64,000 bases of DNA from Cyprinodon diabolis (Eukaryota; Chordata; Actinopteri; Cyprinodontiformes; Cyprinodontidae), in NCBI GenBank assembly GCA_030533445.1, contig CM060071.1, forward strand, positions 5,004,520 to 5,068,519, in the 5' to 3' direction. This document shows positions 58,201-58,761 of this stretch, in pieces (within the stretch, counting starts at the first letter, position 1; every line of letters starts with the position of its first letter). The notes under the pieces were generated by a model. That model ran no database searches. It was not told the DNA's origin and saw nothing but the letters and a program-made list of their open reading frames with translations. A program made the translations under genes and the position numbers.

Positions 58201-58761
58201 ACAATTCTGCAGTTTTAGACCAGGGTAGTTCAGCACACCGGTACAAATGGGATCTTGATAAATCCGGCCCTCAGTGGCTTCAGAAGTACACAGAACACAC
58301 TAATACTGCATGGGATTGTGCTAATATTCATTAAGGTTTTGATAAAGGGAACTATAGATACAGTAGGAAACATATTGGTTATTTGAGTTTTACTAATATT
58401 TGTTAGAGCTTACATTTCAATTTTGAAGGAAAAATAATTAATAAGCCCAGATGTGTGTTTTTTTGGTGGTATTATATAAATCTTACATAACGTGTGCCCA
58501 GTGCTGTTTTATAGCCTTTTTTTATGATACCTGGTTTTTTAAAACTTACCTGCTCCGCTGCGGAGTCTGGCGGACAGCTCAGCAGGGATCTCTAACATCC
58601 CCACGTCCTACAGTAAGGAAAACATTGCATCTAGTTATCAAAGTTGGAAACAAAACGATTATGAATCATTATTACAGCAGAGAAATATCAGGTCTTACCA
58701 TCCCTGACGAGATGAGTTTGGTCGTTCTAGATTGTTTAACTTTGTCCTTCTTGTTACATTC
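1154..58761 (-). CDS. myo15: Class XV unconventional myosin, tail half (42 exons, 5' end outside window)
   Basis: Actin-based motor of the myosin XV class; the mammalian members work at stereocilia or microvillus-like protrusions (family knowledge). Only the tail is in the window. The 42 exons listed below join to 4,926 nt, exactly 1,642 codons including the stop, with matching phases at all 41 junctions and GT-AG at all introns. Domain order in the local protein (residue 1 = first window exon): MyTH4 about 70-230, FERM-F1-like 235-335, low-complexity linker 340-840, FERM-like block 845-1027, SH3 1028-1095, MyTH4 1160-1325, FERM 1340-1630. This order (MyTH4, SH3, MyTH4, FERM) is diagnostic of myosin XV rather than VII or X. 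Motor and IQ exons are expected upstream of 64,000. Paralogue (a or b) is not settled. Confidence 0.9.
1480..1622. repeat. Degenerate 'ATAAAGTCGTAACATT' tandem repeat
   Basis: About 140 bp of diverged short units (AGTCGTGATATTAG, AAATCGTAACATTA, AAGTTGTAACATTG). Same sequence type as the large minisatellite at 39-40.4 kb and small tracts near 52.9 and 53.5 kb. Confidence 0.55.
1700..1850 (-). mobile_element. tRNA-derived SINE, copy 1
   Basis: Minus-strand copy of the family best seen at 24.9 kb: pol III B-box-like GGGTTCGAATCTGACC, the diagnostic GGAGGCCTTAGTCCTCGACG, a CTCTCTC tract and a CACTAGGGCT tail. Confidence 0.75.
1946..2083 (-). CDS. myo15: Myosin XV exon w41, FERM-2 F3
   Basis: Exactly 46 codons: [15 protein letters not shown] and [20 protein letters not shown], the mid strands of F3. 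Acceptor CTGTAG, donor GTAAAA. Confidence 0.94.
2084..3548. other. Intron, mostly unrecognised; small repeat tail
   Basis: At about 2,640-2,700 lies GGAGAGGAAAAACTCCCCGT followed by an AGAACCAGGCTCAACATGG block, which resembles an inverted LINE 3' tail like the one at 4.6-4.8 kb. No other gene or element is recognised. Confidence 0.35.
3549..3682 (-). CDS. myo15: Myosin XV exon w40, FERM-2 F3 (PH-like) start
   Basis: Residues 1532-1576: [20 protein letters not shown], then [15 protein letters not shown]. The 'LP.FGS..F' plus '..L..N..G..F' pattern opens the PH-like F3 lobe. Confidence 0.94.
3766..3899 (-). CDS. myo15: Myosin XV exon w39, FERM-2 F2 end
   Basis: Residues 1487-1532: [12 protein letters not shown], then a helix [20 protein letters not shown], then AKIRFI. 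Matches 'L..Y.P.QL' and the long F2 helix. Donor GTGAGT. Confidence 0.93.
4255..4560 (+). mobile_element. Degraded fragment of the endonuclease/RT LINE
   Basis: Colinear with about 22,420-22,740 of the LINE at 21.5 kb. Shared landmarks are GAGGGAGGTTGGAGACA-like, GATGCAGCTGCCCGTAGCTG-like, CGGTGGTGGACACC, GGTACCGTGAGGCCAAGCGT and GAGGAGTTTGGA. No usable ORF remains. Confidence 0.8.
4575..4860 (-). mobile_element. L2-like LINE 3' tail, inverted
   Basis: Reverse complement of the tail at 28,255-28,555: TTTATTTCTATTG, GATTGCATCGACTCATTGAC, CTCACACTAAGCATGCTTGT, AGTGGAGAGGAAAAACTCCC and the AGCAGAACCAG block occur in the same order. Confidence 0.75.
5090..5205 (-). CDS. myo15: Myosin XV exon w38, FERM-2 F2
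   Basis: Residues 1449-1487: [14 protein letters not shown] and [13 protein letters not shown], the 'LAALQ' F2 helix of FERM. Overlapping donors GTGT are present; the downstream GTGAGT is in frame with w39. Confidence 0.94.
5281..5429 (-). CDS. myo15: Myosin XV exon w37, FERM-2 F2 start
   Basis: Residues 1399-1448: [17 protein letters not shown], then [20 protein letters not shown]. The 'RR.LWE.PL.F.NELYV..HY.Q' motif is typical of MyTH4-FERM myosins. Confidence 0.95.
5764..6978 (+). mobile_element. Tc1/mariner element, DD36E type, inactivated
   Basis: Bounded by TA dinucleotides (5,762-5,763 and 6,979-6,980). Terminal inverted repeats of about 25 bp, CACTCACCGGxCACTTTATT..., have one mismatch. 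Length 1,215 bp, standard for Tc1. It contains one transposase reading frame, now broken. Confidence 0.95.
5904..6944 (+). pseudogene. Tc1 transposase pseudogene (DD36E)
   Basis: Starts [20 protein letters not shown] (paired-like helix-turn-helix) and continues to the end motif AKGGPTHY. Catalytic residues remain: D in WSDESRF, D in [10 protein letters not shown] in NPIEHLWD, with 36 residues between the last two. Breaks: a one-base shift in the A-run near 6,050, TGA near 6,845 where Trp is expected, and TGA near 6,896 where Arg is expected ([17 protein letters not shown]). The protein can no longer be made in full. A 36-residue spacing is the mark of the Incomer-type subgroup, as I recall it. 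Confidence 0.93.
6985..7110. repeat. Short MITE relic
   Basis: TGTCTGAACGTCTAGTGGAT resembles the terminal repeat of the small MITEs at 13.4 and 41.9 kb (TGTGTCCAAACGTCC). One end only; low support. Confidence 0.3.
7114..7305 (+). mobile_element. tRNA-derived SINE, copy 2
   Basis: GCATGCAGGTGGGCAGTGGTTAG (A-box region), GGAGGCCTTAGTCCTCAACG, B-box-like GGTTTCAATCC, CTCTCTCTCTC tract, CCTGTCAGCCTACTGT, then an A-run and GCCACTAGTGCCGC. Confidence 0.85.
7630..7935 (+). mobile_element. Old hAT-type fragment (pair of the inverted copy at 29.3 kb)
   Basis: Nearly the reverse complement of 29,340-29,640: shared blocks CACATTTAACTTTGCA, TATTTATTTTGGTATGTG, CAACAAGTTGGGGCAGCACC and GAGTCCAACCACAAAGAA. 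The end, ATGTAAGGAGTAGAAAGTA, also occurs in the hAT element at 27.7 kb. Confidence 0.65.
7936..8459. other. Intron, nothing recognised
   Basis: AT-rich, then a GC-richer stretch with CTACTGCCACCTACTGG and TGACGTCA. I see no ORF or element boundary. Confidence 0.3.
8460..9261. mobile_element. Non-autonomous DNA element with subterminal palindromes
   Basis: About 15-bp terminal inverted repeats, GGCCGTTTCTCAATT against GGCCGTTTCTTAATA. Both subterminal regions are packed with GAGAACGC/GTTCTC words, including a perfect 26-bp palindrome at 8,479-8,504 and an inverted CAAGTCCG/CGGACTTG pair. No transposase. Target duplication is not clear, so the superfamily is open. Confidence 0.6.
9262..11740. 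other. Intron, unrecognised, probably old repeats
   Basis: Contains TGACGTCACTGCCGGAAGATGG-like GC-richer patches, TGTCATGGTTTGTGGACATT near 10,440, and near 11,510 a short stretch (GGCTGGCGTTTGACTGGGAA) that recurs in the MITE at 13.4 kb. Six-frame reading gives only short unconvincing ORFs. Confidence 0.3.
11741..11837 (-). CDS. myo15: Myosin XV exon w36, FERM-2 F1 lobe
   Basis: Residues 1367-1399: [20 protein letters not shown], then EFSVIARR. The 'V...EELC..M....EF.' helix and strand of FERM F1. A 6.3-kb intron carrying a Tc1 copy follows. Confidence 0.92.
11945..12022 (-). CDS. myo15: Myosin XV exon w35, FERM-2 F1 lobe
   Basis: Exactly 26 codons: [19 protein letters not shown]. First strands of the FERM ubiquitin-like lobe ('IHLPGGV'). 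The donor is AGT|GTATGA; the other GT would shift the frame. Confidence 0.92.
12142..12236 (-). CDS. myo15: Myosin XV exon w34, MyTH4-2 to FERM-2
   Basis: Residues 1309-1340: [20 protein letters not shown]. The 'C...LQ....GGRR..P...E' closing motif of MyTH4 and lead into FERM. Confidence 0.94.
12316..12446 (-). CDS. myo15: Myosin XV exon w33, MyTH4-2 end
   Basis: Residues 1265-1309: [20 protein letters not shown], the 'W.LL.L.TGFFP.S..L.P' motif, then a helix ending HPYQ. Confidence 0.94.
12447..13426. other. Intron, unrecognised, with short open minus-strand frames
   Basis: 12,480-12,870 has minus-strand frames such as [20 protein letters not shown] without splice or domain support. Probably repeat-derived; I do not recognise the family. 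Confidence 0.25.
13427..13793. mobile_element. Small MITE, 'CTGTGTCCAAAC' termini
   Basis: About 367 bp with inverted ends CTGTGTCCAAAC at both sides, no ORF. Internal GGCTGGCGTTTGACTGGGAAG and CTCGTCTGGTGACCACGG; the latter recurs as CTCGTCTAGTGACCATGG in the element at 41.9 kb. Confidence 0.6.
14076..14152 (-). CDS. myo15: Myosin XV exon w32, MyTH4-2 core
   Basis: Residues 1240-1265: [19 protein letters not shown], the canonical MyTH4 [10 protein letters not shown] signature. Two AG acceptors lie 4 nt apart; only the upstream one (AATTAG) is in frame. Confidence 0.95.
14243..14313 (-). CDS. myo15: Myosin XV exon w31, MyTH4-2
   Basis: Residues 1216-1239: [20 protein letters not shown]. Matches 'F...M.FMGD......DLL..LL' of MyTH4. 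Donor GTCAGA. Confidence 0.9.
14393..14465 (-). CDS. myo15: Myosin XV exon w30, MyTH4-2
   Basis: Residues 1192-1216: [20 protein letters not shown], the 'PI.ESL' start of the second MyTH4 helical bundle. Donor A|GTGAGT. Confidence 0.9.
14700..14920 (+). repeat. Tandem duplication, left copy (no insertion)
   Basis: CTAGAGGCGCTATTGACGTA to the GACCCTCCTCA end. Repeated immediately to the right with few mismatches. Here the sequence ACACATATAAAG is uninterrupted. Confidence 0.9.
14988..16235 (+). mobile_element. Tc1/mariner element, DD34E, intact ORF
   Basis: Flanked by TA at 14,986-14,987 and 16,236-16,237. Perfect 29-bp terminal inverted repeats beginning CACTATATTGCCAAAAGTAT. Length 1,248 bp. 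Carries a complete transposase gene. Confidence 0.97.
15122..16153 (+). CDS. Tc1 transposase, uninterrupted (343 aa)
   Basis: Cut-and-paste transposase that binds the element's terminal repeats and integrates at TA. The ATG at 15,122 is chosen because [17 protein letters not shown] is the usual Tc1 start; the open frame runs further upstream only into the terminal repeat. N-terminal paired-like helix-turn-helix, then GRPRKLT (AT-hook-like). Catalytic triad D in WSDESRF, D in [10 protein letters not shown] in NPIEHLWD, spacing 34. Glycine motif [13 protein letters not shown]. Ends AAKGGPTSY. 343 residues is full length for the family and no stop or shift is present. Confidence 0.96.
   Translation: MGRSQELSEFQRGTVIGCHLCNKSSREISSLLNIPQSTVSCIIRKWKCLGTTATQPRSGRPRKLTERGQRMLKRIVRRGRQLSAESITTDLQTSCGLQISSRTVRRELHGMGFHGRAAASKPYITKCNAKRRMRWCKARRHWTLEQWRRVLWSDESRFSIWQSDGRVWVWRLPGERYLSDCIVPSVKFGGGGIMVWGCFSGAGLGPLVPVKGTLNASAYQDILDNSMLPTLWEQFGAGPFLFQHDCAPVHKARSIKTWMTESGVDELDWPAQSPDLNPIEHLWDELERRLRARPSRPTSVCDLTNALLEEWSKIPINTLLNLVDSLPRRVEAVLAAKGGPTSY
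16388..17258. other. Intron, probably non-autonomous repeat
   Basis: Contains three CACTGTGCGAC words (16,441-16,550), which suggest a repeat edge, and a GC-rich patch to about 17,050. No coding domain recognised. Confidence 0.35.
17259..17316 (-). CDS. myo15: Myosin XV exon w29, MyTH4-2
   Basis: Residues 1172-1191: [12 protein letters not shown]. Fits the 'S.VQ.T..PI.ESL' sequence with w30. The acceptor CTAAAAG has almost no pyrimidine tract; it is chosen because it is the only nearby AG giving the right phase. Confidence 0.78.
17414..17735 (-). CDS. myo15: Myosin XV exon w28, SH3 second half, linker and start of MyTH4-2
   Basis: Residues 1065-1172: [18 protein letters not shown] completes SH3 (W...G..G..GLFP). 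A disordered Arg/Ser/Pro linker follows, then [12 protein letters not shown], the MyTH4 entry motif (M.EFA.KYFR). Confidence 0.95.
17836..17947 (-). CDS. myo15: Myosin XV exon w27, SH3 first half
   Basis: Residues 1028-1065: [18 protein letters not shown], then [10 protein letters not shown]. This is the SH3 'ALxxY......LSF.KGD.I' pattern. It is separated from w26 by the largest intron in the window, about 7.7 kb. Confidence 0.95.
17948..19428. other. Intron, nothing recognised
   Basis: Plus-strand open frame at 17,964-18,296 is low complexity and overlaps no known domain. The rest is AT-rich. Confidence 0.3.
19429..19570. repeat. 'GACTCGAGACT / GACTTG' simple repeat, left part
   Basis: Degenerate repeats of ACTCGA, GACTTCAGACTCGACT and GACTTG. 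A related tract lies at 24,510-24,600 beyond the LINE. Confidence 0.6.
19640..21507. other. Intron, unrecognised; C-run and GCAT run
   Basis: A poly-A run near 19,660, a (GCAT)n run near 20,620 and a C-run near 20,666. At 20,975-21,005 GTAAATTGGCGCTAAATAAA is a LINE-like 3' terminus. No gene. Confidence 0.35.
21508..24450 (+). pseudogene. LINE endonuclease-reverse transcriptase, three in-frame stops
   Basis: Endonuclease motifs: [43 protein letters not shown] motifs: [70 protein letters not shown], catalytic [12 protein letters not shown]-terminus: [23 protein letters not shown] stops interrupt one continuous frame at about 22,360, 22,804 and 24,301. Two compensating shifts flank 23,945-24,005, where the expected [11 protein letters not shown] is in another frame, and a short deletion sits near 23,795 ([11 protein letters not shown]). 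It could not give an active protein. Confidence 0.9.
21508..24455 (+). mobile_element. APE-type non-LTR retrotransposon (RTE/Rex3-like), nearly full length, inactivated
   Basis: One reading frame encodes an apurinic-like endonuclease followed by reverse transcriptase and a C-terminal region. The 3' end reads CGACCCGGTTCCGGATAAAG, the terminus I associate with this teleost family, in which a GATG/ATGG tail follows in many copies. The clade assignment (RTE/Rex3-like) is from memory of protein motifs; a BLAST would settle it. Confidence 0.85.
24510..24600. repeat. 'CAAGACTTGAGACTTGACTTGG' tandem repeat, right part
   Basis: Two nearly identical units of about 33 bp, TCTCAAGACTTGAGACTTGA plus CTTGGACTTG. 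Same simple-sequence type as 19,429-19,570; the LINE and other DNA lie between. Confidence 0.65.
24925..25118 (+). mobile_element. tRNA-derived SINE, copy 3 (best preserved)
   Basis: A box TGGCGCAGTGGTTAG, GGAGGCCTTAGTCC, B-box-like GGGTTCCAATCC, TCCCCCTCTCTC, CTTCCTGTCAGCCTACTGTC and a GCCACAAGTGCCGCAAAAAC end. The promoter boxes match pol III tRNA-type promoters. Confidence 0.9.
25105..25400 (-). pseudogene. PIF/Harbinger transposase fragment
   Basis: Minus strand: [26 protein letters not shown], then after a frame change [20 protein letters not shown] and WTALQPEFL. This is the conserved 'LL.LASG..Q..V...Y..S...VS.I...VC.ALW..L.PE' helix region upstream of the nuclease core. Only this piece is present, with one shift. 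Confidence 0.65.
25672..25813 (-). CDS. myo15: Myosin XV exon w26
   Basis: Residues 980-1027: [20 protein letters not shown] and EVFLKELIK. The acceptor is ATATAG, 8 nt upstream of a TTTTGCAG that would break the frame. Confidence 0.9.
26323..27903. mobile_element. Non-autonomous hAT element with 8-bp target duplication
   Basis: Terminal repeats CAGAGATGG.. and its inverse ..CCATCTCTG; TCAATTTG is duplicated exactly at 26,315-26,322 and 27,904-27,911. Subterminal regions are rich in AGTA/TACTT words. 1,581 bp without a transposase. Ends and duplication size are those of hAT. Confidence 0.93.
28255..28555 (+). mobile_element. L2-like LINE 3' tail
   Basis: CTCACACTAACCCTGGTTCT, GGAGTTTTTCCTCTCCACTG, CTTAGTGTGAGGGATTGCTG, ending GGTGCTATAGAAATAAACTG. 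Inverse copy at 4.6-4.9 kb. Confidence 0.75.
29025..29140 (-). CDS. myo15: Myosin XV exon w25
   Basis: Residues 942-980: [16 protein letters not shown], the 'L.VSHRG.RLLKV' PH-like lobe motif ahead of SH3. Confidence 0.92.
29284..29790 (-). mobile_element. Old hAT-type fragment (inverse of 7.6 kb copy)
   Basis: Contains the reverse complement of 7,636-7,760 with few differences, and ACTTTTACTTTTATACTTTAA-like subterminal sequence as in the 26.3 kb element. Confidence 0.65.
29791..30940. other. Intron, nothing recognised
   Basis: AT-rich; only short minus-strand frames without domains. Confidence 0.3.
30943..31354. mobile_element. Possible hAT-like MITE, 'TAGG(G/A)GTGTAAAT' termini
   Basis: TAGGAGTGTAAAT at the left and ATTTACACCCCTA at the right form inverted ends; ATCGATGCATCGA and ATCGAATCG words lie just inside. 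No clear 8-bp duplication found. Confidence 0.5.
31514..31632 (-). CDS. myo15: Myosin XV exon w24
   Basis: Residues 902-941; core [20 protein letters not shown]. Near-invariant 'KKRIV.AARDNW..YFSR.FP' motif. Donor GTAAGC. Confidence 0.93.
31633..32979. other. Intron, probable old repeat at 32.15-32.96 kb
   Basis: CAGCAGAGGCAGCAGAAGCAGC near 32,178 and GAAGCAGCAGGTGCATTTTTACTGCCTCTGCTGC near 32,910 could be opposite ends of one element. No ORF with a domain. Confidence 0.3.
32980..33055 (-). CDS. myo15: Myosin XV exon w23
   Basis: Residues 877-902: [14 protein letters not shown], then [10 protein letters not shown]. Conserved '.RDT.S.SC.RI...ER.KMKDL'. Confidence 0.93.
33135..33194 (-). CDS. 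myo15: Myosin XV exon w22
   Basis: Exactly 20 codons, [20 protein letters not shown], the highly conserved 'VFYP.E.FS.PY...LLCEQ' segment. Donor GTAAGT. Confidence 0.93.
33545..34530 (+). mobile_element. L2-like LINE, 3' end of ORF2 plus tail
   Basis: C-terminal ORF2 region: [85 protein letters not shown], then stop and a 3' UTR ending GGCACTATATAAATAAAGTG. A TAG lies near 33,621. 5'-truncated copy. Confidence 0.88.
33849..34208 (+). pseudogene. L2-like LINE ORF2 C-terminal fragment
   Basis: About 120 residues of open frame corresponding to the region after the RT domain ([15 protein letters not shown] to FLFDKAYS). No RT catalytic motif is present, so the fragment is not functional. Confidence 0.85.
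34750..34856 (-). CDS. myo15: Myosin XV exon w21, start of conserved FERM-like block
   Basis: Residues 821-856: ends [12 protein letters not shown], the entry to the block just before SH3 in class XV tails. Confidence 0.9.
34965..35214 (-). CDS. myo15: Myosin XV exon w20, poly-Pro linker
   Basis: Residues 738-821: nine consecutive prolines near the start, then [13 protein letters not shown] (conserved 'PL..LFG'), then a second poly-Pro run. The donor is T|GTGGGT; using the neighbouring GGGT site instead would give an immediate stop in w21, so the upstream GT is chosen. Confidence 0.87.
35300..35381 (-). CDS. myo15: Myosin XV exon w19, conserved linker patch
   Basis: Residues 710-737: [20 protein letters not shown]. 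The 'FL.K.DPK.EALAKL' patch is a strong class XV hallmark. Confidence 0.9.
35536..35870. mobile_element. Possible MITE, 'TAGGGCTGCAAC' termini
   Basis: TAGGGCTGCAAC near 35,538 and an imperfect inverse (TTTCAGCGCTA) near 35,868, with ATTAATT/ATCGATTAATTG words inside. Target duplication not seen. Confidence 0.4.
36748..37160. repeat. Five-unit 83-bp tandem repeat inside the hAT element
   Basis: CGATTCCCGCAG recurs at 36,748, 36,831, 36,914, 36,997 and 37,080, exactly 83 bp apart. Each unit carries CCAGAGCC..GGCTCTGG, a small hairpin, and TTACGTCACG. Confidence 0.95.
37170..37523 (+). pseudogene. hAT transposase C-terminal (dimerisation) domain fragment
   Basis: [20 protein letters not shown], then [20 protein letters not shown] and [20 protein letters not shown]. 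The 'W......P.L..LA..YL..Q.SS.PSER.FS.AG......R..L' pattern is the hAT dimerisation domain. The N-terminal and catalytic parts are missing; a tandem repeat occupies their place. Confidence 0.92.
38070..38241 (-). CDS. myo15: Myosin XV exon w18, Pro-rich linker with conserved IRDII motif
   Basis: Residues 653-710. Pro/Lys repeats, then [19 protein letters not shown], matching the conserved 'I..II....SRP' patch of myosin XV linkers. Two overlapping GTs exist at the donor; only the one followed by GAGT joins in frame to w19. Confidence 0.87.
38500..38990. repeat. Degenerate flank of the 22-bp minisatellite
   Basis: Diverged units such as CAAAGTCGTAACATGAACAG and AATAAAGTCGTAACATAGTC, grading into the regular array to the right. 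Confidence 0.7.
38990..40400. repeat. 22-bp minisatellite, about 60 units
   Basis: Unit GGCCAAAATAAAGTCGTAAC plus AT, with GGCC/GCCC/GGCA variants. Because 22 is not a multiple of 3 and no unit contributes a minus-strand stop in common variants, all minus-strand frames stay open for long stretches ([15 protein letters not shown]...). These are not genes. Confidence 0.95.
40482..41367. repeat. ATCC tetranucleotide array with CCTCCATGC interruptions
   Basis: About 885 bp of CATC-CATC units broken by TCCTCCATGCATCC. Both strands read as long open frames ([14 protein letters not shown]). Lies within the w17-w18 intron and abuts the w17 donor. Confidence 0.97.
41384..41557 (-). CDS. myo15: Myosin XV exon w17, Lys/Pro-rich linker
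   Basis: Residues 595-653: a basic start ([16 protein letters not shown]) followed by about 30 residues of Pro/Ser repeats. Donor GTAAGA; the intron turns into an ATCC array about 15 nt further on. Confidence 0.85.
41897..42149. mobile_element. Small MITE, 'GTCTGAACGTCCGCCCTAA' termini
   Basis: CCAAACGTCCGCCCTGAC at the left and GGGCGGACGTTCAGACACAG at the right are inverted ends; inside is CTCGTCTAGTGACCATGG shared with the 13.4 kb MITE. Confidence 0.65.
42179..42266 (-). CDS. myo15: Myosin XV exon w16, acidic linker
   Basis: Residues 566-595: a poly-Glu start, then [20 protein letters not shown]. Acceptor ACACAG, donor GTAAAC. Confidence 0.82.
42267..42991. other. Intron: short (CAAT)n and an old repeat
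   Basis: Six CAAT units near 42,378. 42,560-42,960 resembles sequence near 52,330-52,620 (GAGGAGCA...TTGGTCTG...AAAGAGAAT...AAGTTTGAAAA). Family unknown. Confidence 0.4.
42992..43243 (-). CDS. myo15: Myosin XV exon w15, charged coiled region with RS-like stretch
   Basis: Exactly 84 codons, residues 482-565. It begins Gln/Met-rich, then repeats of EQQRK form a highly charged helix, then [18 protein letters not shown], an RS-like basic stretch, then Pro/Ser/Lys. The RS-like block is unexpected in a myosin tail (see findings). Acceptor GCATAG, donor GTATTT. Confidence 0.82.
43341..43429 (-). CDS. myo15: Myosin XV exon w14, Gln/Ala/Met linker
   Basis: Residues 452-481, [19 protein letters not shown] and a Gln-rich helix. 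Acceptor ATTTAG, donor GTGAGT. Confidence 0.8.
43547..43600 (-). CDS. myo15: Myosin XV exon w13, Pro/Met linker
   Basis: Residues 434-452, [17 protein letters not shown]. Symmetric phase 1/1, 54 nt, so cassette-like. Acceptor GCACCAG, donor GTAATC. Confidence 0.75.
44035..44640 (+). mobile_element. L2-like LINE 3' fragment, second copy
   Basis: CTTTCCTTTTTGATAAAGCT through GGCTTAGACTGCT matches 34,180-34,270 almost exactly; the UTR continues to GCTGCTCACACTGAGCCTGG and stops before the usual terminal block. Confidence 0.85.
44955..44985 (+). promoter_or_regulatory. Promoter-like motifs (CCAAT and GC boxes)
   Basis: GTGATTGGTCG (inverted CCAAT) followed by GGGGGCGGGA (GC box) within 20 bp, about 180 bp upstream of the acidic ORF at 45,146. 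Suggestive only. Confidence 0.3.
45058..45109. repeat. Perfect 23-bp inverted repeat, 6-nt loop
   Basis: TTAGTGCTACTTGGTCCCAA... pairs exactly with its complement after the GAAATT loop. It could fold as a hairpin in RNA or extrude in DNA. No element boundary is apparent. Confidence 0.95.
45146..45484 (+). CDS. Small acidic ORF, function unknown
   Basis: 112 codons, Glu/Asp/Ser-rich: [52 protein letters not shown]. The acidic start followed by a 'PYMFEPLP' motif recalls the first exon of teleost repeat-family proteins with P2X7-like C-terminal domains, but I cannot confirm that. It is antisense to the myosin, in an intron, with promoter-like motifs upstream. It may be a first exon, a retro-fragment or chance. 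Confidence 0.3.
   Translation: MDRGNMQEEESLVSEVVDESPPSSIFYLEEESGDEDVVEEDARAAEAWFGVEGFQPYMFEPLPHNAASSVSSTPAEDTDVHPSEHWDSTQLNGKGNYCYFLFQPLRISAATH
46102..46134 (-). CDS. myo15: Myosin XV micro-exon w12 (33 nt)
   Basis: Eleven codons, symmetric phase 1/1: [10 protein letters not shown]. Acceptor CTTTCAG is not visible as such, the sequence reads TTTCAG, donor GTAAGTGG is strong. Because the phase is symmetric, skipping would not shift the frame. Confidence 0.72.
46285..46663. mobile_element. Hairpin (foldback) MITE
   Basis: GACCGGTGTTCTGTCAGATG at the left and its inverse at the right; the inverted arms extend over about 100-170 bp each (GCATACCCC.TCAGACCA.CATACC, later ACGGGCGTG../..CACGCCCGT). 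No ORF. Confidence 0.85.
47215..47392 (-). mobile_element. tRNA-derived SINE, copy 4
   Basis: Inverse of the family: GCACTAGTGGCTCGTT, GATGCGGCAAAGGACCACAG, B-box inverse GGATTCAAACC, CAAGGACTAAGGCC and CCACTGCGCCACC (A-box inverse). Confidence 0.88.
47585..48230 (+). mobile_element. Penelope-like element, 3' fragment
   Basis: Plus-strand remnant of the GIY-YIG endonuclease C-terminus: [20 protein letters not shown], then [15 protein letters not shown] and PNPFTG. Ends are inverted: TCCTCTGGACTTTGTTT at the left, AAACAAAGTCCAGTGGA at the right. Truncated. Confidence 0.8.
48609..48693 (-). CDS. myo15: Myosin XV exon w11, Gly/Arg/Met linker
   Basis: Residues 395-423, [19 protein letters not shown] then PMQRGMYGG. 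Basic and low in complexity. Acceptor TTCCTAG-type after a pyrimidine tract, donor GTAAGA. Confidence 0.8.
48826..48893 (-). CDS. myo15: Myosin XV exon w10, tail linker
   Basis: Residues 372-394, [19 protein letters not shown], a conserved-looking acidic/aromatic helix in the myosin XV linker. Acceptor CTCCAG, donor GTTAGT. Confidence 0.82.
48955..49130. repeat. Minisatellite, about 16-bp unit
   Basis: About ten variants of GGCCCCATGTCCTCAG in the intron just 3' of w9. Confidence 0.85.
49252..49355 (-). CDS. myo15: Myosin XV exon w9, tail linker
   Basis: Residues 337-372, [19 protein letters not shown] then a Gly/Arg-rich end. Phase 2 in, phase 1 out; the donor A|GTAATC lacks a strong exonic consensus but keeps the frame. 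Confidence 0.78.
49500..50540. other. Intron, unrecognised
   Basis: At 50,030-50,160 GTGGGTCGACCCGC and CTGGGTCTAACCC hint at a repeat edge that resumes at 50,770 (GGGTCGCTTGCCGAGTCG), so the SINE between may be nested. No gene. Confidence 0.3.
50542..50745 (+). mobile_element. tRNA-derived SINE, copy 5
   Basis: GGGCATGCAGGTTGAGCAGTGATTAG-like A-box region, GAGGCCTTAGTCCTCCATGC, B-box-like GGGTTCAAACCC, CTCTCCCCCTCTCTC, CTCCTGTCAGCCTACTG, GCCACAAGTGCCG and an A-rich tail. Confidence 0.88.
51531..51719 (-). CDS. myo15: Myosin XV exon w8, FERM-F1-like lobe end
   Basis: Residues 274-337. Contains [19 protein letters not shown] followed by an acidic Ala/Glu run. GW.....W.DL matches the myosin XV tail after MyTH4-1. 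Donor AGGTATAA. Confidence 0.87.
51805..51877 (-). CDS. myo15: Myosin XV exon w7, FERM-F1-like lobe
   Basis: Residues 250-274, [20 protein letters not shown]. Pattern of the F1 helix after the first strands. Phase 1 in, phase 2 out. Donor CGGTATTC is weak. Confidence 0.85.
51976..52145 (-). CDS. myo15: Myosin XV exon w6, end of MyTH4-1 and start of FERM-F1-like lobe
   Basis: Residues 193-250. The cysteine/leucine helix [10 protein letters not shown] closes MyTH4; [11 protein letters not shown] begins a ubiquitin-like FERM N-lobe. Confidence 0.88.
52957..53467. mobile_element. TTAA-flanked MITE (piggyBac-type)
   Basis: TTAA at 52,953-52,956 and 53,468-53,471; inverted ends AGCTACAGTGTGTAAT. 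511 bp, no ORF. It interrupts a GATTAAAGTC simple repeat, which continues on both sides. Confidence 0.88.
54130..54365 (-). CDS. myo15: Myosin XV exon w5, MyTH4-1 core
   Basis: Residues 115-193. Contains [18 protein letters not shown], the MyTH4 signature LRDEI..QL..QT, then [16 protein letters not shown], the RGW.LL....FP.S motif. The best-conserved segment of the first MyTH4 domain. Donor AAGTAGGT splits the final Lys codon. Confidence 0.93.
54443..54538 (-). CDS. myo15: Myosin XV exon w4, MyTH4-1
   Basis: Exactly 32 codons, residues 83-114, phase 0/0. Ends [14 protein letters not shown], the helix before the conserved MyTH4 core. Donor GTATGA. Confidence 0.88.
55110..55690 (-). mobile_element. 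Penelope-like element fragment, inverse orientation
   Basis: Reverse complement of much of 47,585-48,230: AACAATCCACTGGACTTTGT, CCTTGTTTTTGTTTAGAAAA, CTCTATCGCTGCATTGTAG, TTCTTTGTCTAAAATGTGAA. Same family, opposite strand. Confidence 0.8.
56288..56440 (-). mobile_element. Diverged SINE, copy 6
   Basis: GACAGGAAAGTGTG..AGAGAGGAAAGAGACATTCAGC, then B-box-like inverse GGATTTGAACC. Same layout as the family but poorly conserved. Confidence 0.45.
56662..56786 (-). CDS. myo15: Myosin XV exon w3, start of first MyTH4
   Basis: Residues 41-82. Contains [20 protein letters not shown]; the F..FA....L pattern opens MyTH4 domains. Acceptor CACCAG, donor GTTGGT. Confidence 0.88.
57420..57670 (+). mobile_element. 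Penelope-like GIY-YIG endonuclease relic
   Basis: Frame reading [20 protein letters not shown], then [16 protein letters not shown], matches the 'HL...GH.F....[18 protein letters not shown]' end of Penelope-like ORFs. Flanks decayed. Confidence 0.75.
58550..58607 (-). CDS. myo15: Myosin XV exon w2, pre-MyTH4 linker
   Basis: Residues 22-41, phase 0 in, phase 1 out. Encodes [17 protein letters not shown], the short 'LEIP.EL' segment that precedes the first MyTH4 in myosin XV tails. Acceptor CTGTAG, donor GTAAGT. Confidence 0.82.
58699..58761 (-). CDS. myo15: Myosin XV exon w1 (first exon in window)
   Basis: Phase 0 to phase 0, 21 codons, residues 1-21, Lys-rich (contains [17 protein letters not shown]). 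Acceptor TTTCAG, donor GGTAAG. It lies between the expected IQ/motor part and the pre-MyTH4 linker. Supported mainly by frame continuity with the next exon, so less sure than the domain exons. Confidence 0.7.
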
